NCBI GenBank assembly: GCA_015059735.1
Contig: SUZX01000007.1
Span: 62,001-126,000 of the forward strand
Reading direction: 5' to 3'
Length of the DNA: 64,000 nucleotides
DNA from: Rikenellaceae bacterium
Lineage (GTDB): Bacteria; Bacteroidota; Bacteroidia; Bacteroidales; Rikenellaceae
The notes below the pieces were generated by a model. The model was not told the DNA's origin, did no database searches, and saw only the letters and a list, made by a program, of their open reading frames with translations. The position numbers and the translations under genes were made by a program. This document shows positions 17,990-26,104 of this stretch, in pieces; within the stretch, counting starts at the first letter, position 1, and each line of letters starts with the position of its first letter.

Positions 17990-19798
17990 TTATTCTACTT
18001 CAAGGTCAAGGACTTTACAAAGCTCGTTGACCAACGGGTTTTTATCGGTGATGTATTTGATACGATCTTCCAGTTTTATAGGGCGGGAGGCTCGCACCTC
18101 TTCGCTGACTGTGACTTCCAATTGGATTGCTCCCGACACACCGGCCAATTCGGCAATGCGCAATAGGATGGCTGTTTGATTACGCAATATCTCTTCGCGA
18201 AGTTCTGGGGTTGATACTTTTAGGTGTATTTCATTGTTGACAACCTCCATTTGTTCGAATGCCGGCACAAATCGAGGCCTTTTCTGTTGCATGAGACGGA
18301 GAATAGCAGGATGTGCTGTTTTGATCTTTTCTGCACAATCGGGATCAATTTCAGCTGTGGCAGTGAGTGTGTTTTTCTTATCGGAGGTTTGTGCCGAAGT
18401 TTCCGAAACGGGGGCTGTTGATGTGACGAGTAATTCCGTGAGCGACGTTCCGGAGATCATCGGTTGTCGTGTCGGTTGCGTAGAATGGGGCGTTGAGGAT
18501 ATTGTTGGACGATTGCTTGGATCGGGTTGCGCCAGAGTGGTCATTGGTTGAGGAGTCGATGTATTCTCTGCCGATGGTGTATGTGTGCCACTTTGGATGG
18601 AGTTACTCTCTGCGGTTGGAATTCTGGACTCCTCTTGACTATTTACCGGTCGAGAGGTCAGTGTTGGCAACGAGTAGGTTTCGGAGCCGATCAGTACATC
18701 ATTTTTTTTTTCGCCGAGCCTTGCAATCTTCATTAGGCCCAACTCCACAAGTAATCGTCTGTTGGAAGATTGTCTAATCTTCCCATCAAGCTCAGTCAAT
18801 ATGCTGATGGCACCGAACAGAAATTCAGCGTCGCAAATTTGTGCTTGGGCTTGATAACGTTCGAGCAATGTACCGGTCATCTCAATCAGGCTGAGCGTGT
18901 CGGGACGTTTGGCCATCAATAGGTCGCGCATGTGGCGATTCAGTCCGGCCATGAACAATTGATCGGCAAAACCTTTCGACAGCACCGTATCAAATGCTAT
19001 GAGGGCTTCGGCGTAATGTCCCGAGACCAGCAGATCAGTGATATTGAAATAGGTGTCGTAATCGAGAACGTTGAGCGTACGGGCCACGTTGTGATAGTCG
19101 AGCGTCGTGCCACAGAACGATACCGCCTTGTCGAACATCGAAAGGGCGTCGCGCATGCCGCCGTCGGCCTTTTGTGCGATGAGGTTCAGCGACTCCTCAT
19201 CGGCCGATATTCCTTCTTGGGCAGCGATGTATTTCAAATACTCAACCCCATCCTCGACCCGAATACGGTTGAAATCGTAAATCTGACAACGCGAGAGGAT
19301 CGTGGGGATGATTTTGTGTTTCTCGGTGGTGGCGAGGATGAAGATGGCGTGTGCGGGGGGCTCTTCGAGAGTCTTCAAGAAAGCATTGAACGCAGCTGCT
19401 GAGAGCATGTGCACCTCGTCGATGATGAAGACCGAATAACGCCCGATCTGCGGAATGATGCGTACTTGCTCGATCAGTGTGCGAATATCTTCCACCGAGT
19501 TGTTGGAGGCAGCATCCAATTCGTGAATGTTGAGTGAACGTCCCTCGTTGAATGCACGGCACGATTCACACTCGTTGCACGCCTCTGCTCCGTTGGGTGC
19601 AAAGCAGTTGATCGCTTTGGCAAAGATGCGGGCACAAGTGGTTTTGCCCACCCCGCGAGGGCCGCAGAAGAGGTAGGCATGAGCCAATTGCCCACGTTCA
19701 ATGGCATTGCGAAGCGTGGAGGTAATGTGCTTCTGTCCGACAACCGAGGCAAAGGTTGCAGGACGGTATTTGCGTGCGCTGACGATAAAATCACTCAT
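17990..19798 (-). CDS. dnaX: DNA polymerase III subunits gamma/tau
   Basis: Clamp-loader ATPase. The ATG at 19798 is chosen because MSDFIVSARKYRPATF is the standard DnaX start; an in-frame ATG 30 bases upstream lies before the promoter. 602 residues: Walker A GPRGVGKTTCARIF near residue 44, zinc cluster (CFAPNGAEACNECESC), Walker B/sensor IDEVHMLS, SRC arginine finger; domains I-III end near residue 355, followed by a Ser/Thr/Pro-rich linker (about 370-490) and the tau C-terminal domain. A ten-A run at residues 363-366 sits exactly at the end of domain III and allows a shorter gamma product (see separate entry). Confidence 0.96.
   Translation of the reverse strand: MSDFIVSARKYRPATFASVVGQKHITSTLRNAIERGQLAHAYLFCGPRGVGKTTCARIFAKAINCFAPNGAEACNECESCRAFNEGRSLNIHELDAASNNSVEDIRTLIEQVRIIPQIGRYSVFIIDEVHMLSAAAFNAFLKTLEEPPAHAIFILATTEKHKIIPTILSRCQIYDFNRIRVEDGVEYLKYIAAQEGISADEESLNLIAQKADGGMRDALSMFDKAVSFCGTTLDYHNVARTLNVLDYDTYFNITDLLVSGHYAEALIAFDTVLSKGFADQLFMAGLNRHMRDLLMAKRPDTLSLIEMTGTLLERYQAQAQICDAEFLFGAISILTELDGKIRQSSNRRLLVELGLMKIARLGEKKNDVLIGSETYSLPTLTSRPVNSQEESRIPTAESNSIQSGTHTPSAENTSTPQPMTTLAQPDPSNRPTISSTPHSTQPTRQPMISGTSLTELLVTSTAPVSETSAQTSDKKNTLTATAEIDPDCAEKIKTAHPAILRLMQQKRPRFVPAFEQMEVVNNEIHLKVSTPELREEILRNQTAILLRIAELAGVSGAIQLEVTVSEEVRASRPIKLEDRIKYITDKNPLVNELCKVLDLEVE
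18699..18712 (-). promoter_or_regulatory. dnaX: Predicted slippage/frameshift site producing a gamma-like DnaX
   Basis: Coding strand GAA AAA AAA AAT GAT: ten consecutive A (18702-18711) starting inside codon Glu363. A -1 ribosomal shift, or one extra A in the mRNA, gives GAA AAA AAA AAA TGA, with the stop at 18699-18701. The product would be 366 residues, ending right after domain III. A-runs in dnaX are known to do this in Escherichia coli (ribosomal) and Thermus (transcriptional); here it is prediction from sequence. Confidence 0.65.
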
Positions 19799-19805
19799 AA
19801 TAGCG

Positions 19806-19813
19806 CAAAGATA
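19806..19813 (-). promoter_or_regulatory. -7 promoter element of dnaX unit
   Basis: TATCTTTG on the minus strand ends 7 bases before the dnaX ATG, implying a nearly leaderless transcript. No TTG at 19-21 bp upstream was found. Confidence 0.5.
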
Positions 19814-19816
19814 CCT

Positions 19817-19853
19817 ATTAAGAATCAAAAATTAAAATTAAGAATCAAAAATT
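19817..19853. repeat. 17-bp direct repeat between dnaX and clpB
   Basis: ATTAAGAATCAAAAATT occurs at 19817-19833 and 19837-19853, three bases apart (period 20, about two helical turns). Located just upstream of the dnaX -7 box, where a regulator or the -33 contact would be. Confidence 0.6.
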
Positions 19854-19893
19854 GAGAAATATTTCAGCCAAAATGTCGTATGATGGCGGAAAA

Positions 19894-19934
19894 GGGTGAC
19901 AAAGGCCGTCAAAAAAGCAGAAATGGGTGACAAA
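19894..19934 (+). repeat. Two GGGTGACAAA repeats upstream of clpB
   Basis: GGGTGACAAA is found at 19894-19903 and 19925-19934 (31 bp apart, about three helical turns), 75-115 bases before the clpB ATG. No TAnnTTTG box exists between dnaX and clpB on the plus strand, so clpB may use another promoter type. Confidence 0.5.
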
Positions 19935-20007
19935 AGATGACGCTTTGTCGTGGTAATCTGCTGTGGCAAGTCTTTTGTGAAACAATAAATGAAAAACAAA
20001 AGCAATT

Positions 20008-22605
20008 ATGAATATCAACACATTGACTGTAAAAGCGCAGGAAGTACTGCAAACGGCACTCTCCGTGGCACGGGAGCGTGGACAGCAAGCTGTCGAGCCG
20101 CTCCATATTCTTTCGGTTCTCGTGAAAGAAGAGGATTCGCTGGCAACTTTTTTGTTGGGACGTGTAGGAGTCAATGTCCGCACATTGCGCGATGAGGTAC
20201 AACGTGCCGTACAGGCTTTGCCGCGTGTCGAAGGTGGAGGAGAGCAGTTCTTCTCCTCGGATTGCTCGAAAATGATCCAACGAGCCGTGGATTTCACAAA
20301 GAAATTCGGCGATCGTTATGCCTCGGTAGAACATTTGCTGCTGGCGGCTGTCGCCGAGCGCGGAGCGGCTGCTGACATCCTCAAAAGGCAGGGAGCTACC
20401 GAAAAAGAACTGATCGAGGCGATCCGTAGTTTCCGCAAAGGGGCAACGGTCGATTCGCCGACTGCCTCACAAGAGTTCGATGCGCTGGGGAAATATGCCA
20501 TCAACCTCAATGAGCAGGCACGATCTGGCAAACTCGATCCGGTGATCGGACGTGACGAAGAGATCCGTCGTGTGCTGCAAATCCTTTCGAGACGCACAAA
20601 GAACAATCCGATTTTGGTCGGAGAGGCAGGGGTCGGTAAAACCGCTATTGCCGAGGGAATAGCCCGACGAATCATCGATGGCGATGTCCCTGAGAATCTG
20701 AAATCGAAGGTAATCTACTCGCTCGATATGGGAGCGTTGATCGCCGGCGCGAAATATCAAGGCGAGTTTGAAGAACGATTGAAAGCTGTGGTGCAGGAGG
20801 TCGTACAGAGCGATGGTGAGATTCTGCTCTTCATCGACGAGATCCATACGTTGGTAGGCGCCGGTAAATCGTCGGGAGCAATGGATGCGGCAAACATCCT
20901 GAAACCCGCTTTGGCGCGAGGTGAATTGCGGACGATCGGTGCGACAACGCTCGACGAATTCCAAAAATATTTCGAGCAGGATAAAGCGTTGGAACGTCGT
21001 TTCCAAAAGGTGATGGTCGATGAGCCGACTGGGGAGGATGCCATCTCGATCCTTCGAGGATTGAAAGAACGCTACGAAAATCACCATCAGGTTCGCATCA
21101 AAGACGAGGCGATTGTGGCGGCTGTGGAACTCTCTACACGTTATATCACTTCGCGATTCCTGCCCGACAAAGCGATCGATCTGGTCGATGAAGCGGCTTC
21201 GCGTCTTCGTTTGGAGATGAACTCCGTTCCCGAAGAGATCGATACGCTCGACCGTCGGGTGCGACAGTTGGAGATCGAGCGTGAGGCAATTCGTCGCGAG
21301 AAAGACAAAGAACGTGTTGATCAGTTGACCCAAGAGATCGAGGACTTGAAAGCCAAAGATGCTGCCATGCGGGCCAAGTGGCAGGGGCAACGCGACTTGT
21401 TGAAACATATTCAAGAGAATAAAGATCGTATCGAGCGACTGAATGTCGAAGCACGACAAGCCGAGCGTGAGGGCGATTACGGCAAGGTGGCCGAGATTCG
21501 TTACGGCAAGATTCAAGAGGCCGAGAAGCAGATCGAGGCACTGAAAGAGGAGTATAGGTTGGCCTCGGCCAATGGTTCGATGATCAAAGAAGAAGTCGAT
21601 GCTCAGGATGTTGCCGAAGTGGTTTCGCGCTGGACGGGAATTCCTGTGACACGCATGCTGGCCTCCGAACGTGAAAAATTGTTACACATGGAGGCCGAGC
21701 TGCACAAACGGGTTGTGGGGCAGGAGCAGGCTATTGCAGCCATTTCGGATGCTGTACGACGTTCGCGTGCCGGATTGAACGATCCTCGCAAACCGATCGG
21801 CTCGTTTATCTTCCTCGGAACAACGGGTGTCGGTAAAACCGAGTTGGCTAAGGCGTTGGCTGAATTTCTTTTCAACGATGATCAAATGATGACCCGTATC
21901 GATATGAGTGAATATCAAGAGCGGCACAGCGTTTCGCGTCTTGTCGGAGCGCCTCCGGGATATGTAGGGTATGATGAGGGTGGTCAACTGACCGAGGCCG
22001 TGCGGCGCAAACCCTATTCGGTGGTGTTGCTTGATGAGATTGAAAAGGCGCATCCCGATGTTTTCAACATCCTCTTGCAGGTGCTCGATGACGGCCGACT
22101 GACCGACAACAAAGGGCGCACTGTGGATTTCCGTAATACGATCATCATCATGACCTCCAACATGGGCTCGCATATCATACAGGAGAACTTCGCTGCGGCA
22201 TTCAACGGAGATCGACTCGCTTCGGAGGTGATCGAGCGTACCCGATTGGCGGTGATCGACCTCTTGAAACAGCAACTTAAACCCGAGTTTCTGAACCGTA
22301 TTGATGAGATTGTGATGTTCGAGCCGCTGACGCATCGTGACATCGAGCGGATTGTGGATATTCAGTTGGGTGTCGTTCGAAAGATGCTTGCCGAAAACGG
22401 TATTCGGCTCGAATATAACGATAAAGCGCGTGAATGGATTGCAGCAGCAGGATATGATCCGTTGTTCGGTGCCCGACCGGTGAAACGTACGATTCAACGC
22501 TATGTGGTCAACGATCTTTCGAAACGAATTCTGGCGGGCGAGGTCGATCGTTCGAAACCGATCGTTATCGACGTGGCGGACGATGGGTTGACTTTTGCCA
22601 ACTGA
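20008..22605 (+). CDS. clpB: Chaperone ClpB (Hsp100 disaggregase)
   Basis: 865 residues. N domain repeats (1-150), nucleotide-binding domain 1 with Walker [10 protein letters not shown] and [11 protein letters not shown], a full coiled-coil M domain (about 400-530, heptad-rich [26 protein letters not shown]...), and domain 2 with [13 protein letters not shown] and [12 protein letters not shown]. The long M domain separates ClpB from ClpA/ClpC; no ClpP-binding tripeptide loop is expected or seen. It works with DnaK to dissolve aggregates. Single gene, divergent from dnaX, with its own terminator. Confidence 0.96.
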   Translation: MNINTLTVKAQEVLQTALSVARERGQQAVEPLHILSVLVKEEDSLATFLLGRVGVNVRTLRDEVQRAVQALPRVEGGGEQFFSSDCSKMIQRAVDFTKKFGDRYASVEHLLLAAVAERGAAADILKRQGATEKELIEAIRSFRKGATVDSPTASQEFDALGKYAINLNEQARSGKLDPVIGRDEEIRRVLQILSRRTKNNPILVGEAGVGKTAIAEGIARRIIDGDVPENLKSKVIYSLDMGALIAGAKYQGEFEERLKAVVQEVVQSDGEILLFIDEIHTLVGAGKSSGAMDAANILKPALARGELRTIGATTLDEFQKYFEQDKALERRFQKVMVDEPTGEDAISILRGLKERYENHHQVRIKDEAIVAAVELSTRYITSRFLPDKAIDLVDEAASRLRLEMNSVPEEIDTLDRRVRQLEIEREAIRREKDKERVDQLTQEIEDLKAKDAAMRAKWQGQRDLLKHIQENKDRIERLNVEARQAEREGDYGKVAEIRYGKIQEAEKQIEALKEEYRLASANGSMIKEEVDAQDVAEVVSRWTGIPVTRMLASEREKLLHMEAELHKRVVGQEQAIAAISDAVRRSRAGLNDPRKPIGSFIFLGTTGVGKTELAKALAEFLFNDDQMMTRIDMSEYQERHSVSRLVGAPPGYVGYDEGGQLTEAVRRKPYSVVLLDEIEKAHPDVFNILLQVLDDGRLTDNKGRTVDFRNTIIIMTSNMGSHIIQENFAAAFNGDRLASEVIERTRLAVIDLLKQQLKPEFLNRIDEIVMFEPLTHRDIERIVDIQLGVVRKMLAENGIRLEYNDKAREWIAAAGYDPLFGARPVKRTIQRYVVNDLSKRILAGEVDRSKPIVIDVADDGLTFAN

Positions 22606-22662
22606 TCGAAATGGCGTAACAACGGCTGCGGTTTTTACCGCGAACTACGGTGTAAAAGTTTT

Positions 22663-22700
22663 GCAGTCTGCTCCATGTGATGGGCAGACTGCATTTTTTT
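22663..22700 (+). terminator. clpB terminator
   Basis: GCAGTCTGC (22663-22671) pairs perfectly with GCAGACTGC (22684-22692), then A and seven T. A smaller GCGG/CCGC hairpin lies at 22628-22641. Confidence 0.88.
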
Positions 22701-22719
22701 GAGAATTCGCTTCGTGTTG

Positions 22720-23913
22720 TTATGCTTTGTTTATAAGTTTCTTGATAAACCGCTTGCATTTGGACAGAAATGAACGCTTTTTCTTAGGACATAACTGCGC
22801 AATGATGTCGAAATTGGTATGATTGTAAAGTCTCCAAAACTCGGCTCGCTGTTGGGGTTCATTTACACTCCGGATAATGCAGGGATTGTATGCCAACGCT
22901 TTGTCTAATTTGGATTGGAGGCTGTTCAATCGGTTACTGATGTCGTTGTACGATTCGGCTCCTTTGTTGGTGTTTACCAATATCAATCCGACGCCCCGAT
23001 CATCGTAAAACTTGGGATGGATTTTGTGAACACCCCAATAATCGGCAATCGAGAGGTCGGCACCGCTCTTTCCCGATCGTGCCGCACAATGGTAGCACGA
23101 AGGACGAAGATAGAGGTTTCTTAAAAAGCCTCTCATGAAAGGATCATCGTAGAACGGAGTAATTTCGCGAGAGATTCCCGAATTCTCGGTTGAGGCAAAA
23201 CAGAATCGGACCCCATATTTTCGCCAGCTGTTTGATTTGTCTCGGAATGAAATGTCGGTTATCGTCGGTAGCGTATTAGGGGTTGCTTCTTCGCTACTTG
23301 TGGTGCAAGCCCGTTTATATTCAAGATAATCTTTCCAAACCATTGGGCTGGGAACACCATGACAAACCACCTCTATGGTCAAAAGTTGTGCATACTCTTT
23401 ACGCAGGAACTTCTTCAAACCGGCTATCTGGCAGGGAGTACCCGAGAACAGCACTTTCCGCCCTTCGATGAGGAATCGCTCGGCGGTTTTATAGTTCTCC
23501 CCGATGGTGCTTTGTGCATATTTGCTTCCACGAAAGGCTGCAAGACCTTCAACCGTTTCGGTATAAGCGTGAACAACACTCCAATCCGTATCGAATTTTG
23601 CGCCGAACACGACACCGCCTTCCGAGATGATCTGTTCGGCAAGCAGGGTGAAGATTCCTCCCGAAGAACTTTTTGCGCGCATCTCCTCGTCGGTATTCTT
23701 CGCGGCATAGGTGGCTAACGGAAGGCTCGATGCACTTTGATTGATTACCGGACAGACCTTTTCGCACAAGCCGCAATCGATGCAGGTCGTGGTGTCGACT
23801 ACGGGATATAAGAAACCTTCGTTATCTGCCGACATCTTTATACACTGTTTGGGGCATACTTGGGCACAGGCACTACATCCACAGCAATCTTTTTTGTCCG
23901 TTATAACAATCAT
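22720..23913 (-). CDS. FrhB/FdhB-domain ferredoxin-type oxidoreductase
   Basis: 397 residues from the ATG at 23913 (MIVITDKKDCCGCSAC); a longer in-frame start adds ten poor residues. Two 4Fe-4S motifs lead: CCGCSACAQVCPKQC and CIDCGLCEKVCP. They are followed by coenzyme F420 hydrogenase beta-subunit N and C domains (SSGGIFTLLAEQII, FSGTPCQIAGLKKFL, SYHC-like cysteine pair CYHCAARSGKSGADLSIADYWG). In Bacteroidetes such proteins often occur in surface-polysaccharide loci beside pyruvyl transferases and are thought to be redox enzymes, not true F420 hydrogenases. Here no polysaccharide cluster surrounds it; role unknown. Confidence 0.85.
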   Translation of the reverse strand: MIVITDKKDCCGCSACAQVCPKQCIKMSADNEGFLYPVVDTTTCIDCGLCEKVCPVINQSASSLPLATYAAKNTDEEMRAKSSSGGIFTLLAEQIISEGGVVFGAKFDTDWSVVHAYTETVEGLAAFRGSKYAQSTIGENYKTAERFLIEGRKVLFSGTPCQIAGLKKFLRKEYAQLLTIEVVCHGVPSPMVWKDYLEYKRACTTSSEEATPNTLPTITDISFRDKSNSWRKYGVRFCFASTENSGISREITPFYDDPFMRGFLRNLYLRPSCYHCAARSGKSGADLSIADYWGVHKIHPKFYDDRGVGLILVNTNKGAESYNDISNRLNSLQSKLDKALAYNPCIIRSVNEPQQRAEFWRLYNHTNFDIIAQLCPKKKRSFLSKCKRFIKKLINKA

Positions 23914-23935
23914 ACGAAAACAATCTGTTTGAAAA

Positions 23936-23976
23936 GACCCCAAAAGTTTGCGAAGGTAAACTTCTGGGGTCAGTAC
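23936..23976 (-). terminator. Palindromic terminator, copy A of a repeated element
   Basis: GACCCCAAAAGTTT (23936-23949) pairs with AAACTTCTGGGGTC (23958-23971), 13 of 14. On the minus strand it follows the M64-like gene stop by 21 bases and ends in GTCTTTTC. Its outer arm, extended to GTAC (23973-23976), matches copy B at 32329-32368 in inverted orientation. Confidence 0.75.
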
Positions 23977-23997
23977 TTGTTATCTTGAATCCGATAT

Positions 23998-26007
23998 TTA
24001 CTTTTCGGTAGTCTTGGGTTTCGGGTCGTCGAATTTCACAAACTCCTCATAGTCAAACGTCCAATTGTCGAAAGCGCGTTGCATCGTTCTTCGGTAGATG
24101 CTGGCTCGCGATGGAGCATTAAACTCTTTGGTGCGTTTGCGACCTCCGTTGATGATACTTTTTTCGGTGGGGCGATATACGTTCGAAAAGTTGCGACCTC
24201 CCGGATAGCAGCCGATTTTCTCATGAGCATAACGCGGGTCGTTGTAGAATTGTGCCCATTTGCATTTTGTAGGATCGGCAATGGTGTCGAGGTTCGGTCC
24301 CCATTTGATTGTTGTCGGGTTGGGGTGTTTTTTGCTCTTTTCGGTGCCGTATTCGTCGTGTATCCCTCCGATGGCATGGCCGACAAATTCATGTTGGAGC
24401 AATGTGGCAAATCCTCCGTTTTTAGTCTCGCGGGCTGGATTCAGTGCTACGGCAATCGGGGTCTTCTCTCCCTTATACATCGGGCGACGCGAATACATCA
24501 TGCCCGCATAAAGACCGTTGTTCGTCGAGTTGAAAATCATACTGATACTTACACGATTGCTTCCATCCATCGGTAGCGGTCTCCCGCCTGTTGCCTTTTC
24601 GATGGCTGTTGCCACGTTTTGCGATCGGAATTGAGCTCCCGAACCTCGGGTTGGATTCTTTTGCCAATAGCGGTACATCGATTTGCGCGGATTGTTGAAA
24701 AGGCTGACACCGCGCTCCTCCGAGTGGGCATAGATGAAGAAAACGTTGTAGTATTTGCGCAACTTGTTCATCGGCTCGATGGCAAAAGTCGCTTCGGCAG
24801 CCTTCTTGTACCAGTAATCCACGGTTCCGCCTTTGGTGTGGTGCGCGGCATCGAAACCATCACCGATGAAATAGATGTCAATACCCTTTCCTTCGGTGGC
24901 TTTTTGGTATTGGTAGCAACTCAGGTGTTCGTGAATCTCGCCCGTGCCATCGACATCGCTGTCGATAAAAAGACGGAAGTCGTAATTGGCGCTGCTTGCC
25001 GGATAGGGTTTGAAATTGTTGGTGGCAATATCGATCTTCTCCTCGGGGACGGCAAACGATGTCGTTTCGAAATCGTTGTATCGCAGGTCGAATTCAGTTG
25101 TTTCGATGTAGGTGGTCATCGATTGCGGCAATACACCGGTCAAATAGTTGTCGTTTTCCGATTCTCTTCCGCCGTTGTTGAGGAGAATGCGCTTGCAGCG
25201 TGGAAATGCCGCAAATACATCGGGAAGCACACCTTTCAGACAATTTATCCGAAGGTTGATTTTGGTGATATAACCTTCGTCGTCGCAGGTTATTCCCTGC
25301 CATGTGCGGATGTTTTCGCCCGAAAGCCAATTCTTTTTCCGAGCCCAATTATCGCCGTCGAGCGCATAGTAGAGTGCTTCGAGAGCTCCTCGCTGGTCGG
25401 GAGTACGCGATAATTTGATCTTCTTGTTATTTGCAAGAGTGAGGGTTACATTGGCTTTTGTTATGTTGATCTCCTTAAACAATCCCGAATGTTTGCCCTG
25501 TTGTACGATATGTTTGCCTGTGGCGTCGAGCAGATGGGTATAGGTCTTGCCTTTATCGAGACTCACCTGCCAGCGATTTTCGGCATCGGTGTCGAAAATC
25601 GGAGTAGGAGAGGTCAGCACTTCGACGGGCTGTTTGTTGCTGTCGGTAAGCCACAAATCTTTTCCATTGGCATGATATTTCCAACAGAGTTTTTTGCCCT
25701 TTGCTTTGTCAACGAATACGATGAGCGATGCAATTTGATTGGTGCATGTGATATTGTGGGGTTTGGTTCTGCCGGTAAGGGTTATGTCGTGCGAATTGTT
25801 CGAACCGGTTTTTATCGCTGCTGCAAAACCGTATCCTGCGATCATGGCTTGGAAGTCGCGGATGATCGTTACATCGTTGTTCAGTTGGGGTTGATTGTTG
25901 CCTGCCGGCTTGTTCACCGAACTGTTGTCAGCCAAACTACTGCCGTAGGTGAAGAGCGCGGCAACAATGGTTGCTATTGCAACCGTGATATATAGATATC
26001 GTCGCAT
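23998..26007 (-). CDS. Secreted M64-like zinc metallopeptidase with LRR segment (first of a tandem pair)
   Basis: 669 residues, signal peptide without lipobox Cys (IATIVAALFTYGSSLA). Middle N-terminal region (about 45-200) has the short aromatic repeats of DUF4988-type domains (LCWKYHANGKDLWLTD). Residues about 205-320 resemble a plant-type LRR cap and repeats (ALEALYYALDGDNWARKKNW, WQGITCDDEGYITKINLR, LKGVLPDVFAAFP). The C-terminal half matches IgA-peptidase M64 proteins (IYFIGDGFDAAHHTKGG; YNVFFIYAHSEERG) with zinc motif HEFVGHAIGGIHDEY starting at His539. Note three residues between Glu540 and His544. Tandem paralog of the next gene upstream. Substrate unknown; extracellular proteolysis of host or microbial proteins is inference. 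Confidence 0.85.
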   Translation of the reverse strand: MRRYLYITVAIATIVAALFTYGSSLADNSSVNKPAGNNQPQLNNDVTIIRDFQAMIAGYGFAAAIKTGSNNSHDITLTGRTKPHNITCTNQIASLIVFVDKAKGKKLCWKYHANGKDLWLTDSNKQPVEVLTSPTPIFDTDAENRWQVSLDKGKTYTHLLDATGKHIVQQGKHSGLFKEINITKANVTLTLANNKKIKLSRTPDQRGALEALYYALDGDNWARKKNWLSGENIRTWQGITCDDEGYITKINLRINCLKGVLPDVFAAFPRCKRILLNNGGRESENDNYLTGVLPQSMTTYIETTEFDLRYNDFETTSFAVPEEKIDIATNNFKPYPASSANYDFRLFIDSDVDGTGEIHEHLSCYQYQKATEGKGIDIYFIGDGFDAAHHTKGGTVDYWYKKAAEATFAIEPMNKLRKYYNVFFIYAHSEERGVSLFNNPRKSMYRYWQKNPTRGSGAQFRSQNVATAIEKATGGRPLPMDGSNRVSISMIFNSTNNGLYAGMMYSRRPMYKGEKTPIAVALNPARETKNGGFATLLQHEFVGHAIGGIHDEYGTEKSKKHPNPTTIKWGPNLDTIADPTKCKWAQFYNDPRYAHEKIGCYPGGRNFSNVYRPTEKSIINGGRKRTKEFNAPSRASIYRRTMQRAFDNWTFDYEEFVKFDDPKPKTTEK

Positions 26008-26054
26008 GGTCTATTGTGCTGCGGGTTTTTTGTATAAGGGTTATCGCATGAAAA

Positions 26055-26093
26055 ACTTTCCTTGAACGCAATGGTTTGCAGTTCAAGGAAAGT
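26055..26093 (-). terminator. Terminator between the two M64-like genes
   Basis: Perfect 13-bp stem ACTTTCCTTGAAC / GTTCAAGGAAAGT, followed by TTTTT on the minus strand, directly after the upstream paralog. It implies that the downstream paralog has its own promoter, but no consensus box was found in 26008-26050. Confidence 0.85.
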
Positions 26094-26104
26094 AGGTTTA
26101 ACCA

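Noticed and set aside
16288..19798. T-box or amino-acid riboswitch for tyrS and the transporter
   Set aside because: Gaps are 31, 9 and 14 bases, too short for any such leader.
19961..19980. Possible sigma-54 site before clpB (TGGCAAGTCTTTTGTG)
   Set aside because: The -12 GC is absent (GT instead), so only half of the consensus is met.
20467..22497. 349- and 271-codon minus-strand ORFs over clpB
   Set aside because: Shadows of the highly conserved clpB reading frame.
22720..23913. Calling the FrhB-domain gene a coenzyme F420 hydrogenase
   Set aside because: Bacteroidales lack F420 chemistry as far as known; only the domain name applies.
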